Source: Symsagittifera roscoffensis
Taxonomy: Eukaryota; Xenacoelomorpha; Acoela; Convolutidae
Assembly: GCF_963678635.1 (NCBI RefSeq)
Contig: NC_087065.1
Span: 45,605,919-45,669,918 of the forward strand
Length of the DNA: 64,000 bases
Direction: 5' to 3'
In this document: in pieces, positions 60,501 through 64,000 of the stretch
Numbering within the stretch: position 1 is the stretch's first letter
Layout of the letters: every line of letters begins with the position of its first letter
Program-made: the position numbers and the translations under genes
The notes under the pieces: model-generated
What the model was told of the DNA's origin: nothing
The model's database searches: none
What the model saw: only the letters and a program-made list of their open reading frames with translations

Positions 60501-61631
60501 AATGCAAAAATGGCATTAAAATTAATGGCGTAATGATGACAAAAATATTGTTTTGTGAAAATTTATTCTAAATGTTTTCTTAGTTTTTGTTTGAATATTA
60601 AAAAACGCGGTTCATAAAACTTCGTAACTCTATGGAATTTTTCTATAGAATTTTAAGGGAATTGCTTGTTCAGCTTTTTTTTGTTCCAATTGTGCAATAA
60701 TTCGGAGAATTTCTGGTCTTGTCATCATCATTTTATTCATTGTTTCTGCCAAGTACTGATTAAGAATTTTCTCGAGAAAAGGGTTTTCAGTTTTTTTAAA
60801 AAAAATCTTGTCAAATTGTTTATAGATCATCGACCAAATTGATTTTCCGAGCTCTCCAGAGCAACTAAAGGACTCTTCCTGCATAATGTTTCTTCGCCGG
60901 AGGCAAATCTCTAAATAACAACCGAAAATTGCCATGCTGAGCATGACTTTTGACAAGGTTTTTGATATAAAAAATTGCGCACTCCCTGCTCAACATTAGT
61001 TAATAAAAACTTTTAAAAAGGCGACTCAAGAAAAATTTCAGATTTGGTCGGCCAAAAATGAGGACACTGTGCGATGCCAGGGGGTCGAATCACTAAGACA
61101 AAAAGTCCACCTCACCCCCGCCCTTCAAATTGGTACTGGCTCGCCTACCAATATTTAAAGTCGGATTGTGTTTTTTGAGACAGCATTATTGAGGGATAAC
61201 AAAACCCAAATAACGTTTAGCTACAGCTGAATGTTTGATGTTTCGATTTGCTCAAAAAGTCGAGCGTCAACTAGTAAAAAAGTAAGTAGTGGTGTTTCGA
61301 CCCAGTGTAAAACATATAATAGCAATAGTGGATTTTTTTCAAATTTATCACACAGCAAATGTATTTTCTATTTGTTCAGATCGGCCGTGACAGGCCCTGT
61401 TATGTCATCTACAAATCTATAGGAGGCGGATCCTTCAAAAAGAAAGAGGCCAACAACAGTGACAACATCGACGATAAAAACAACAACAACAACGTCTGTA
61501 CAGACGAAGCCATCAAAAATGACACGAGCTGTAAAACTCATAAACTCAGAAATGACAACTGCAAAATTTTAACCAATAATTGCAAAGGTAATGCCAAGAG
61601 CAGAAAAATTGTTAAAAACGCAGTTTTATAA
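22597..61631 (+). CDS. class B1 (secretin-family) G-protein-coupled receptor, whole multi-exon gene
   Basis: Ten exons (22597-22765, 25187-25297, 33323-33471, 33990-34081, 34389-34657, 37460-37523, 38653-38814, 39177-39312, 43359-43400, 43672-43728) join into 417 codons without a stop, and each junction has GT and AG. The product is a plasma-membrane receptor for a peptide hormone or neuropeptide. Residues 46-136 hold the extracellular hormone-receptor domain: C46, C62, C71, C85, C101 and C136, with FDGVGCWP, GEKW and WSDYSLC. TM1 starts at about 146. TM2 has CPRNVIHMNFF, and TM3 has C215, which should pair with C286 in VCWIS. TM4 starts LGWGAP. TM6 has SPLFGVH and TM7 has GSVVAIVFCFGNSEV. 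Sequons are at N5, N18, N57 and N78. No signal peptide is visible. The subfamily is uncertain: the CWISEYGETFSW loop and TM7 recall PDF or CRF/DH44 receptors. The C-terminus depends on exons K, X and L. Confidence 0.92.
24912..25097. repeat. small inverted-repeat (MITE-like) insertion beside exon B
   Basis: The left end reads AAGTTAACATCC followed by a C run. The right end reads a G run followed by GGATGTTAACTTG, its inverse. A second inner GGGGGGGAGGATTTAAACTTGG suggests a partial internal duplication. It lies 90 bases before the exon B acceptor. Confidence 0.6.
25187..25297 (+). CDS. receptor exon B: core of hormone-receptor domain
   Basis: The acceptor is TTCTTGTTTCAG. The exon encodes residues 57-93 with FCPVLFDGVGCWPATR and IPCPSIPFYDQ: Cys 2, 3 and 4, the conserved Asp of the FDG turn and the conserved Trp of CWP. 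The donor is CCAGA/GTGAGT, phase 1 in and phase 1 out. Asn57 and Asn78 are sequons. This is the most diagnostic extracellular exon for the class B1 assignment. Confidence 0.93.
26480..26560 (+). repeat. diverged copy of the TACTTGCAC hairpin repeat
   Basis: GTCAGATCCTTTTATCGCAC, then CACTAAATTGGAAACATTCTG and CGCTACTTGCACC match the copies at 1060 and 7320, but the hairpin stem is mutated. Confidence 0.4.
27472..27521. repeat. (AT)25 microsatellite
   Basis: Uninterrupted AT dinucleotides for about 50 bases. Confidence 0.95.
28060..28409 (+). pseudogene. LINE reverse-transcriptase relic, 5' piece
   Basis: The frame from 28078 reads NY-stop-PISSLTIFYKFMRR, which is the conserved (N)YRPIS block of non-LTR reverse transcriptases with the Arg codon mutated to TGA. 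It continues LVYKQTLSFLTKNK. After a frameshift it reads FVYPKKAFETVHHDFVAKI, the (L)DxxKAFDxVxH block around the first catalytic Asp, which is changed here (VYPKKAFETV). The piece ends where a HINE-like element is inserted at 28410. It resembles the Jockey/CR1 type of LINE. It is dead. Confidence 0.85.
28410..28938 (-). mobile_element. HINE/DINE-1-like non-autonomous element, copy 1
   Basis: Read on the minus strand it begins TTGTTCCGAT with an eroded first hairpin. It contains the palindromic core around CGCGCTATTAACGCG and ends with AGTCGGAACATTCAGGGC, a TTC loop, and the tail TACGAGCAGTATTGTT. It has no transposase and is inserted in the LINE relic. Weak minus frames with SEHSGLRPDTSSL arise from the transposon end, not from a gene. 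Confidence 0.75.
28939..29406. other. unassigned segment between two element copies
   Basis: Probably remains of the interrupted LINE or of another insertion. I could not align it to a reverse-transcriptase block in any frame. Confidence 0.3.
29407..29936 (-). mobile_element. HINE-like element, copy 2
   Basis: On the minus strand it starts TTGTTCCGACTTTCGATACG and ends with the CAGGGCTTTGCCCTG hairpin and the tail ATACGAGCAGTCTTG. The full core is present. It is the second insertion inside the LINE-derived region. Confidence 0.85.
30100..30320 (+). pseudogene. LINE reverse-transcriptase relic, 3' piece
   Basis: The frame from about 30127 reads LLKVDDWCRAFELNFNSGKS followed by LMNFEKT, the conserved WC-x-x-x-x-L-x-x-N-x-x-K-(S/T) block downstream of the catalytic FADD in LINE reverse transcriptases. 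The FADD segment itself is probably the decayed FAVYI at about 30036. The spacing from the 5' piece fits one element after removing the two HINE insertions, though the segment with the GVPQGS block was not found. Confidence 0.8.
30918..31473 (+). mobile_element. HINE-like element, copy 3
   Basis: Starts TTGTTCCGACTTTCGATACG at about 30919. The core has AATTCGCGCTATTAACGCG, and the end has AGTCAGAACATTCAGGGC, the TTC loop and GAGCAGTCTTGTTTG. It lies opposite in orientation to copies 1 and 2. Confidence 0.85.
31805..31826. repeat. perfect 22-bp palindrome of AT type
   Basis: ATAATCAATTA followed by its exact complement TAATTGATTAT. Related imperfect words (GATTATAATCAATT types) are scattered through 31.6-31.9 and 32.7-32.95 kb on either side of HINE-like copy 4, so that copy may have landed in an AT-rich repeat. 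Confidence 0.6.
32190..32725 (-). mobile_element. HINE-like element, copy 4
   Basis: On the minus strand it starts TTGTTCCGACTTTCGATACG and ends with the CAGGGCTTCGCCCTG hairpin and GAGCAGTCTTGTT. It is complete and lies about 600 bases before receptor exon C. Confidence 0.88.
33323..33471 (+). CDS. receptor exon C: end of extracellular domain
   Basis: The acceptor is GTTTCTCTTTAG. The exon encodes residues 94-143 with THACVMGEKWDG (Cys 5 and the conserved Gly-x-x-Trp), a Gly/Glu-rich insert, then WSDYSLCEQAIHTN (Cys 6). The segment between the two blocks (GQGEGEGVPVWASHPDYPGL) looks longer than usual. The donor is GTTAGT at 33472, phase 0 out. Immediately downstream the intron holds a G-rich run (33516-33548). 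Confidence 0.88.
33990..34081 (+). CDS. receptor exon D: transmembrane helix 1
   Basis: The acceptor is TTCATTTCAG. It encodes KYQLIQVIYYVGHLLSFAF and the rest of TM1 to FAVFK (residues 144-174). The donor is AA/GTAAGC, phase 2 out, completed by the first base of exon E. The longer open frame to its left (from 33645) is intronic and not coding. Confidence 0.92.
34389..34657 (+). CDS. receptor exon E: TM2, ECL1, TM3 and intracellular loop 2
   Basis: Encodes KLHCPRNVIHMNFFGS at the TM1-TM2 turn with the class B His in TM2, then TM2, a short ECL1, C215 at the top of TM3 and YFWMLCEAGFLHRTV. In TM3 the usual E-G-x-Y-L-H is changed to E-A-G-F-L-H, keeping the Glu and His. It ends LGWG at the start of TM4. 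The donor is GTATGT, phase 1 out. Confidence 0.95.
36405..36848 (+). mobile_element. HINE-like element, diverged partial copy
   Basis: The right end has ACAGTCGGAACATTCGTGG, a decayed hairpin and ATACGAGCAGTCTTGTTTG. The left part has TGTTTGTGCTTGGTGGTGG, matching the start region of full copies. The middle has GCGCGCGATATAC, a trace of the core palindrome. Confidence 0.6.
36860..37085 (+). mobile_element. HINE-like element, right-end fragment
   Basis: ATATAGCGTGTGGGGTGAAAA is followed by TGTCTGAACATTCAGGGC and GAGCAGTCTTTTTT. The closing arm of the hairpin is lost. Confidence 0.5.
37460..37523 (+). CDS. receptor exon F: transmembrane helix 4
   Basis: The acceptor is TTTCTATTTAAG. It encodes APVMVVTVYVITNLILGKSK (residues 265-284), with Gly264 made across the junction with exon E. 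The donor is GT/GTGAGT, phase 2 out. At 64 nt it is small, but both borders and the reading phase fit. Confidence 0.9.
37600..38152 (+). repeat. two adjacent copies of the GATCCGCCCC repeat
   Basis: The first ends TCTAGATCCGCCCCTG at about 37773. The second runs from AGGGGTGAGAAGCG through AAGGGGAGCGCGCGCC to CTTAGATCTACCCCCG at about 38150. They match the unit at 6700-7104. Confidence 0.55.
38245..38410 (+). repeat. tRNA-derived SINE, second copy
   Basis: GTTGAAGTGACTTATGTCTC (A-box region), GCCTCTTAGTTG (anticodon-arm region) and GTTTGAGGACCAC (B box) match the order of the copy at 2474. It lies in the intron between exons F and G. Confidence 0.5.
38653..38814 (+). CDS. receptor exon G: ECL2 and TM5
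   Basis: Encodes VCWISEYGETFSWGVEV, with Cys286 that should pair with Cys215 and the Trp typical of class B ECL2. TM5 follows (PLMLCIAINLVLLISVLRVL), then IPKINASAANVPSQDVAI as intracellular loop 3. The donor is AT/GTGAGT, and the split Ile339 is completed by exon H. Confidence 0.95.
39177..39312 (+). CDS. receptor exon H: TM6, ECL3, start of TM7
   Basis: Encodes KSAKAIIFLSPLFGVHTIV, the class B TM6 with the P-L-x-G kink, then TLWMPREGSNAHIVLGVVQ as ECL3, then ALLQSFQ leading into TM7. The acceptor is GCGTTTCAG and the donor is CAA/GTTAGT, phase 0 out. Confidence 0.95.
40197..40733 (-). mobile_element. HINE-like element, copy 5 (cluster)
   Basis: A full copy, minus orientation: TTGTTCCGACTTTCGATACG at its 5' end, the core palindrome, AGTCGGAACATTCAGGGC and the 3' hairpin and tail at the left. 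It sits head to tail with copy 6, sharing the junction GTCGGAACAACAAGACTGCT. Confidence 0.88.
40732..41259 (-). mobile_element. HINE-like element, copy 6 (cluster)
   Basis: A full copy in the same orientation as copy 5. It differs from it by scattered substitutions and small indels, so the pair is not a very recent tandem duplication of one copy. Confidence 0.88.
41260..41715 (-). mobile_element. older diverged HINE-like copy (cluster)
   Basis: The left end has GACAACTCCTATATCTGTG and TTTTCCTAATGCCC, a decayed version of the 3' hairpin and tail. The middle has GCCCACACGCTATCC. The right end carries the hairpin AAATTCGTCACGAATTT before ACGGAATG. Confidence 0.55.
41716..42264 (-). mobile_element. 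mixed HINE-like fragments (cluster)
   Basis: A + oriented end fragment (GGCAGTCG...GGGCTTTGCCCCTG...GAGCAGTCTTGTT, 41716-41764) abuts a hairpin TTTTCGACCGTC-type remnant. Another minus copy follows, from CAGGACTGCTCATGTATCAG (41799) to ACTTTCTTCGAAAGTTGG (about 42256). This is the densest rearranged part of the cluster. Confidence 0.55.
42318..43262. mobile_element. 945-bp terminal-inverted-repeat element, CCCGGGTTGACC family, copy a
   Basis: The left end CCCGGGTTGACCAAAAATGC and the right end GCATTTTTGGTC...TGTCAACCCGGG are inverted repeats with an 8-base offset. Sub-terminal words ATGACTAGCATTTTTCCAT and CATATATGGAAA repeat in both orientations. An internal hairpin GTGTTCG-TAAC-CGAACAC is at about 42527. 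It encodes no protein and is flanked by AG on both sides. Confidence 0.8.
43359..43400 (+). CDS. receptor exon I: transmembrane helix 7
   Basis: A 42-nt exon encoding GSVVAIVFCFGNSE (residues 385-398), equivalent to the class B QGFFVxxxYCFxNxE block. The acceptor is GTCTGTTTCAG and the donor is GAG/GTTAGT, phase 0 on both sides. The usual aromatic pair after QG is replaced by Ser-Val. Confidence 0.95.
43447..43650. repeat. partial GATCTAG/poly-G family copy in a short intron
   Basis: GCCAGTGGCGTGCGCAGAAG, a G-rich run, then TTTTTTTAGGTCGACCAG and GGCGCGTTTTTT match the inner part of the unit at 6700-7104. It almost fills the 271-bp intron between exons I and J. Confidence 0.5.
43672..43728 (+). 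CDS. receptor exon J: helix 8 and proximal tail
   Basis: Encodes VRTEIKSKFTSMNRRRSTD (residues 399-417), continuing GNSE-V as the class B E-V-(R/Q)-x-x-(I/L) helix 8 start, then a basic RRR-S motif that could be a kinase site. The acceptor is TATTTTCAG and the donor is GAT/GTAAGT, phase 0 out. Confidence 0.93.
43992..44032 (+). CDS. receptor exon K: candidate (alternative) tail exon
   Basis: A 41-nt island, TTFVGPLSRIGSK plus two bases AG, bounded by a clean acceptor TTACAATTCAG and donor AG/GTAAGT. Third positions are GC-rich like the other exons. It exits in phase 2. Joined to exon L as sequenced it gives R-SAVTGPVMSSTNL and a stop (total 444 residues), a short Ser/Thr-rich tail. Skipping it restores the long frame of exon L. 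Confidence 0.75.
44828..45658. mobile_element. CCCGGGTTGACC-family element, copy b
   Basis: Starts CACGGGTTGACCAAAACTTC and ends TGAGGTCAACCGGGGA. The internal GGTTGTGTTCGTAACCGAAC is shared with copies a and c. Its right arm is included in the 1268-bp tandem duplication, so a second copy of that arm lies at 46824-46926. Confidence 0.75.
45556..46823. repeat. 1268-bp tandem duplication, unit 1
   Basis: Identical as far as I could read to 46824-48091. The unit begins inside the right arm of element copy b and ends with TCGCATAATTTTTGATA. The junction has microhomology AATTT. The predicted frames in both units are identical (for example 83 codons at 46030 and 47298), but they have no motif and are not regarded as genes. 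Confidence 0.95.
46824..48091. repeat. 1268-bp tandem duplication, unit 2
   Basis: The second unit, offset exactly 1268 bases from the first. Contains GGCCGTGAAATCTTCGC, CCTACCCGGGGGGCC and GCGCTCTTCCTCTC at matching positions. Confidence 0.95.
48258..48322. repeat. extra fragment of the duplicated sequence
   Basis: CATATTYTGGCGCTCTTCCT and the following TTTTAGTTTCCCTTCCGAATTG also occur at about 46687 and 47955 inside the two units, here with a substitution. A shorter, older copy of part of the unit therefore already lay beside the duplication. Confidence 0.7.
48628..49155 (+). mobile_element. HINE-like element, copy 7
   Basis: Starts TTGTTCCGACTTTCGATAAG and ends AGTCGGAACATTCAGGGC, the hairpin, then ATACGAGCAGTCTTGTT. 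A short internal direct repeat (TCCGTCTTAAAATCGTT) has disrupted the core palindrome. Confidence 0.87.
49538..49591 (+). CDS. candidate tail exon X of the receptor
   Basis: A small GC-rich island with an acceptor at AAACAG (49537; a second one at 49523) and donor ATG/GTAGGA. Entered in phase 0 from exon J it encodes QNDDHRSRANVLRTCQQM and exits in phase 0 into the long frame of exon L. Entered from exon K it ends almost at once in a stop. It may equally be chance or an unrelated exon. Confidence 0.25.
50275..50345 (-). mobile_element. HINE-like 3' end fragment
   Basis: ACAAAACTGCTCGTATC, then a decayed hairpin and GAATGTTGCTACGGCC resemble the element's tail, hairpin and sub-terminal repeat. 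Confidence 0.4.
50640..52350. repeat. old diverged repeat array with GGTGAAATAAAGC words
   Basis: GGTGAAATAAAGC or close variants followed by TATGCTCAAAGCATCATTTYGGAC lie at about 50837, 51168, 51623 and 52308. Larger blocks (GTAAGCTACAYAG...TTAGCATC...TTTTTCTCCA) at 50655 and 52100 also match. Related words (GAGCGTCTTTTT) recur at 51025, 52018 and 54679. Identity is low, so this is an ancient expansion with no frame. Confidence 0.55.
53365..54284. mobile_element. CCCGGGTTGACC-family element, copy c
   Basis: The left end is CCCGGGTTGACCAAAACTTC and the right end is GGTCAACCCGGG, flanked by TA on both sides, which looks like a TA target duplication. About 920 bp. Internal words and hairpin are as in copies a and b. 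It is non-coding: the 65-codon frame at 53876 is not conserved in the others. Confidence 0.82.
55190..55275 (+). mobile_element. HINE-like 3' end fragment
   Basis: GGCAGGGATCAGGCTTTTGC followed by TATACGAGCAGTCTTGTTG matches the hairpin-tail region of the family. A further decayed end lies at about 55720-55760. Confidence 0.45.
57090..57558 (+). mobile_element. HINE-like element, copy 8 (diverged, shorter)
   Basis: Starts TTGTTCCGACTTTCGAAGAA and ends CAGTCGGAACATTCAGGGC, TTTGTCCTGATC and ACGAGCACCCTTGTTTG. The core is partly deleted. Confidence 0.75.
59075..59180. repeat. GATCTAG-family fragment
   Basis: GGGCTGATTTAGAGGTGAAG and CACGGGGATTCGACCCCCTC resemble the border of the unit at 59671-59970. 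Confidence 0.35.
59671..59970 (-). repeat. GGGGCGGATCTAGG dispersed repeat, inverted copy
   Basis: Starts CAGGGGCGGATCTAGG, followed by a G run. It then contains GGCGTGCGCTCGCCCCTCAA and ACCCTTTGGGTCGGCAGGCG and ends near CCGCTCCCCTCCC. It is the reverse complement of 6700-7104 in the same order. Confidence 0.6.
61380..61631 (+). CDS. receptor exon L: C-terminal tail and stop
   Basis: The acceptor is TATTTGTTCAG. In phase 0 the exon encodes 83 residues starting IGRDRPCYVIYKSIGGGSFK, then an Asn/Asp-rich stretch (NNSDNIDDKNNNNN) and a Lys/Asn/Cys-rich end, stop TAA at 61629. The third positions in this frame are rich in C, so it is very probably coding. A phase-2 entry gives a different 13-residue ending. 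Joined directly to exon J it makes a 500-residue receptor. It could belong to another gene, since exon J lies 17.6 kb away, but it is on the same strand and in a compatible phase. Confidence 0.6.
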   Translation: MGRDRPCYVIYKSIGGGSFKKKEANNSDNIDDKNNNNNVCTDEAIKNDTSCKTHKLRNDNCKILTNNCKGNAKSRKIVKNAVL

Positions 61632-61784
61632 ATTTATCTTTTGCGGGTTCAAAATTGTGCTTGAAAAATTCATGTTATTGTAAGAAATATTCAAATTCAA
61701 ATGTCAGATTGTAAATTGAGGCAGATTTTAATATCAATTTTTTGAAGATTTGTTTCCTGAAGTTTATTAAACCAGTAGCGGTTT

Positions 61785-61920
61785 TATGAAGGGAGTGTCG
61801 GCGGAGATTTGACAACCTCACCAGCTATACGGTCTCCATTTGACACCGTTTAACATTTCAATACATTTTTAGAAGTTGCCTTTAGCGCCAATATAAACTA
61901 ATTTTATGGCAACAAATATT
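61785..61920. repeat. GATCTAG-family fragment downstream of exon L
   Basis: GGGAGTGTCGGCGGAGATTTGACAA-type border, then TTAGCGCCAATATAAACTAATTTTA, matches the inner border of the other copies (GCGCTAATATATACTAATTTT at 37860). Confidence 0.35.
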
Positions 61921-62225
61921 TTTACGAAGCTGACCGAAATTGTCAAGAAATTTTTGGCAGAAATTTTTTGATGCAAAATTTGGTTTGCCAAAATTGTCCA
62001 GTTTTTGCGCTTGAGAATTTCCCGTTGACTTAAAATTTCCCACATGAAACCTTCGTCCAGTCACTTTTTGCGTCGTCCTATTTTGACAAGTCCATTTCAA
62101 ACAACCTGAAGCAGAGTCAAAAGTATCAATACTAATAATAGTAATTGCGGTTTGGGCGATTCGCAGAGGATCTATGAAAGACTTGTCTCAGCAAGTTACT
62201 TTTGTAATATTTCACCATAATACAG

Positions 62226-62231
62226 AATAAA
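62226..62231 (+). terminator. candidate polyadenylation signal of the receptor
   Basis: AATAAA about 0.6 kb after the exon L stop. In AT-rich DNA this hexamer is common, so the assignment is weak. Confidence 0.25.
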
Positions 62232-62390
62232 ATATTGTGCAGAGGAGAAACTCTTTTTCTGCGCCTCAAGGCCGTTTTTTGTCTACAACTTTCACGTGCT
62301 ACCTTTATTGCAGTCGAAATTGGTCGGACAGCGGTAGAACTAAATTAGAAATCAAATGAGAGCTCCTGTTCACATTCTATCATTGTCTTG

Positions 62391-62458
62391 GCAGGAGATC
62401 GAATGCACGATATGACGATCTCAACGCGAACGCCTTGCCAATACGCTAAGTGCCTCAA
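62391..62458 (-). repeat. tRNA-like element (SINE head or tRNA pseudogene)
   Basis: The minus strand reads GGCACTTAGCGTATTGGCAA (A-box region), an arm around GTTGAGATCG, then GCATTCGATCTCCTGCC (B box and closing TGCC pairing with the initial GGCA). The B box has two mismatches to the consensus. No CCA and no clear anticodon arm. Confidence 0.4.
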
Positions 62459-62573
62459 TACTGTTTCTGAGTTTGACCCTCTTCGCATATGTTAATCTGT
62501 CGCATGAAACAGTCTTCCGTTAAGATACAAATGCGAGCGACCGCGCATTCTCGATAGAAACTTGTTTGAATTG

Positions 62574-62762
62574 ATGATCAAACCGACCATTTTTGGATCC
62601 AGGAGGGTGAAGTTAAAAACAAGAGTTAGTCTCTCATCAAAAAAGACTGTTCGTATCAATGCGGAAACATCAGTGTTATTACTGCTTTTTTTCGCCTTGC
62701 AAATCGTTGTGACACAAGCTTCACATCCTATTCCGGTTGAGCGGTTTTCAAGACAAGAGTAA
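62574..62762 (+). CDS. hypothetical secreted-protein exon, speculative
   Basis: An ATG-led frame of 62 codons. Residues 33-48 form a hydrophobic run (VLLLLFFALQIVVTQA) followed by SHPIPVERFSRQE and a stop; TQA/SHP would be a plausible signal-peptidase site. The basic N-region of about 32 residues is long for a signal peptide. A GTAAAA just before the stop could act as a donor. The same DNA is part of a tandem duplication (offset 325), and the minus strand also has a 109-codon frame, so coding is unproven. Confidence 0.22.
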   Translation: MIKPTIFGSRRVKLKTRVSLSSKKTVRINAETSVLLLLFFALQIVVTQASHPIPVERFSRQE

Positions 62763-63190
62763 AACGATGTATGTTTTGGAAGGCTCACTGTGATATTAAA
62801 GTCAGCGGTTGACAAGGTCATCCTACAAAAGTATTATGACAATAATGCTTGTTTTGCGAGTTTTTTTAAGTTTGAGTGAGGTTAAAACTATTTTTTTTTC
62901 GGAAACCATCCCTCATAACGCATAAACACCCTATAAGCAACTATAAAGAGATATATTTTGCGCAGTGCTCAATTTGTCTCTCGAAAAGATAACTGAATGT
63001 TCTTTCAGATTTTTTTCGCGTAGCGAACTCGCTGTTAAGGAAGTTTCAGTTCCTTTTCCAGTTAAACAGTTTCCAAAAGGGAAGTGATAAGAGTTTTGTA
63101 AGGTTTTCTATGATTTTAAAGTCAGCAGTTGACTAACCTATAACGTACTTTGGCAATAAGGATTGTTATGGGAGTAGTTCTAAATTGAGT
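62640..63190. repeat. diverged tandem duplication, offset about 325 bp
   Basis: TTTTTTTCGC at 62686 and 63011, TTCCGGTTGAGCGGTTTTC versus TTCCAGTTAAACAGTTTCC, and TTAAAGTCAGCGGTTGAC versus TTAAAGTCAGCAGTTGAC, all at the same spacing. Confidence 0.65.
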
Positions 63191-64000
63191 GAAGATGGTG
63201 AGAACGAATCCTACTGAGCTCTCACAGCAAACGTATGTTACGACTAGAGAAAACGAAACTATAAACATTGGTCAAATGTTACCTGACTCAGTGAAATAGC
63301 ATATTCGAATTAAAAGAAAGTTTGCGCACCAGCAATGACAAATATGAAACAAAATCATTTTAGAACCCTAAAAAATTCAGATGCAATAAAATGGATTTGG
63401 CTTGTTTCTTAGGCCAGTTAAAGTGAGCTTCATTGAACCTGCGAAAAGTCTATTTGGATCGATTCAAAAATTGATTTAAACTGATTCAATATCGAAACCA
63501 GAAAAAAAATGTTTTCGGATGATTTTAAAGCCGATTTGAATCCTTCTTTTTTATTCATATAGTTTTGCTTTTAGGAGATCTTAGATTGATTTAGATTTAT
63601 TTCAATCCACCTTTTATCATAATAGTTTTAATTTGTTTTTTTTCAGACTTATTTTTGAGCTCATGCTTGAGCTGAATAGAAAATCAAAGATCAATTAACA
63701 TGCAAGTTTTTTTGCAGCATTATTAAATGTTCCGAATGGTTATTATCAATTTTTTTCTTTTCGCTCTACAAAATTGCGTCAAAAATGTTCATCTTAAGAA
63801 AATTATTTTAAGAAAATTCAATTAATTATTTGTATTATCACGGGAATCTTCAGGTTGCAGAAATTTTAAGGAACTCTCAATATTCCTGAAGTACTGTAGA
63901 ACACTGTTACACTGCGGATAGTTTTCTAATTACAAGTTTTTGCTCAAATTCTGGAGCAAAAAAGTTAACTTGAAATTTGCTTGAGACTACAAAGTTGATC
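63191..64000. other. non-coding right edge
   Basis: AT-rich, with several GATTTRAATC/GATTTAGATTTATTTCAATCC words at 63450-63620 that look like a decayed simple repeat. No gene is supported. Confidence 0.4.

Larger units (their letters stand above)
44033..61379 (+). other. large terminal intron(s), about 17.3 kb
   Basis: Contains no other unequivocal exon. Repeats inside it are annotated separately. Stretches 44.0-44.8, 49.6-50.6, 52.4-53.3, 54.3-57.0 and 57.6-59.0 kb hold only AT-rich sequence with small repeat scraps. Confidence 0.6.

Noticed and set aside
60630-60956. 108-codon minus-strand frame
   Set aside because: About two frames of this length are expected by chance in a window of this size and composition. 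No domain or splice context was seen.
61231-61379. Extension of exon L to the left as a coding exon
   Set aside because: The long frame of exon L has a strong acceptor at 61379. The upstream open frame is in the other phase and its start has no support.
62492-62821. 109-codon minus-strand frame
   Set aside because: Overlaps a tandem repeat and a plus-strand candidate with a hydrophobic run. No recognisable domain.
1-64000. CRISPR arrays, bacterial operons, rRNA genes, integrated viral genome
   Set aside because: No regular spacer-repeat array, no ribosome-binding sites or packed genes, no rRNA-like segment and no capsid or polymerase set was seen. The repeats are eukaryotic transposons and satellites.

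Overview
This is a window of AT-rich eukaryotic nuclear DNA, almost certainly from a bilaterian invertebrate. I see no bacterial-style gene packing. Exons are short islands of higher GC with GT..AG borders, separated by introns of 0.26 kb to about 17 kb, and dispersed repeats are everywhere. The one clear host gene is a class B1 (secretin-family) GPCR with an N-terminal hormone-receptor domain. That combination is known from bilaterians, which is the main reason for the placement. The phylum cannot be fixed from the sequence.

The receptor gene runs left to right from about 22.6 kb to 61.6 kb. Ten exons (A-J) splice in one continuous frame of 417 codons. They encode an extracellular domain with the six expected cysteines, seven transmembrane helices and a helix-8 start. 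Every codon split across a junction completes correctly. After exon J there are two or three candidate tail exons (K at 43992, X at 49538, L at 61380). They allow a long tail of about 500 residues total, or a short one of 444 residues.

The rest is mostly repeat-derived. From 0 to 22 kb there are a frameshifted gag-like fragment at the left edge, tRNA-derived SINE heads, a broken hAT/DUF4371 transposase relic (4.1-5.1 kb), a 200-N assembly gap, a roughly 480-bp TGTA microsatellite, GGTCGA-rich tracts and several old tandem duplications. Inside the receptor introns there are a LINE reverse-transcriptase relic cut by two later insertions, and many copies of a roughly 535-bp element whose ends look like a Helentron-type non-autonomous element (HINE/DINE-1-like). 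There is also a roughly 930-bp terminal-inverted-repeat family with CCCGGGTTGACC ends, and an apparently perfect 1268-bp tandem duplication at 45.6-48.1 kb.

The most unusual items are the HINE-like family with its head-to-tail cluster at 40.2-42.3 kb, the phase-coded alternative tails of the receptor, and the CCCGGGTTGACC family. No RNA gene of clear integrity, CRISPR array, operon or viral genome was found.
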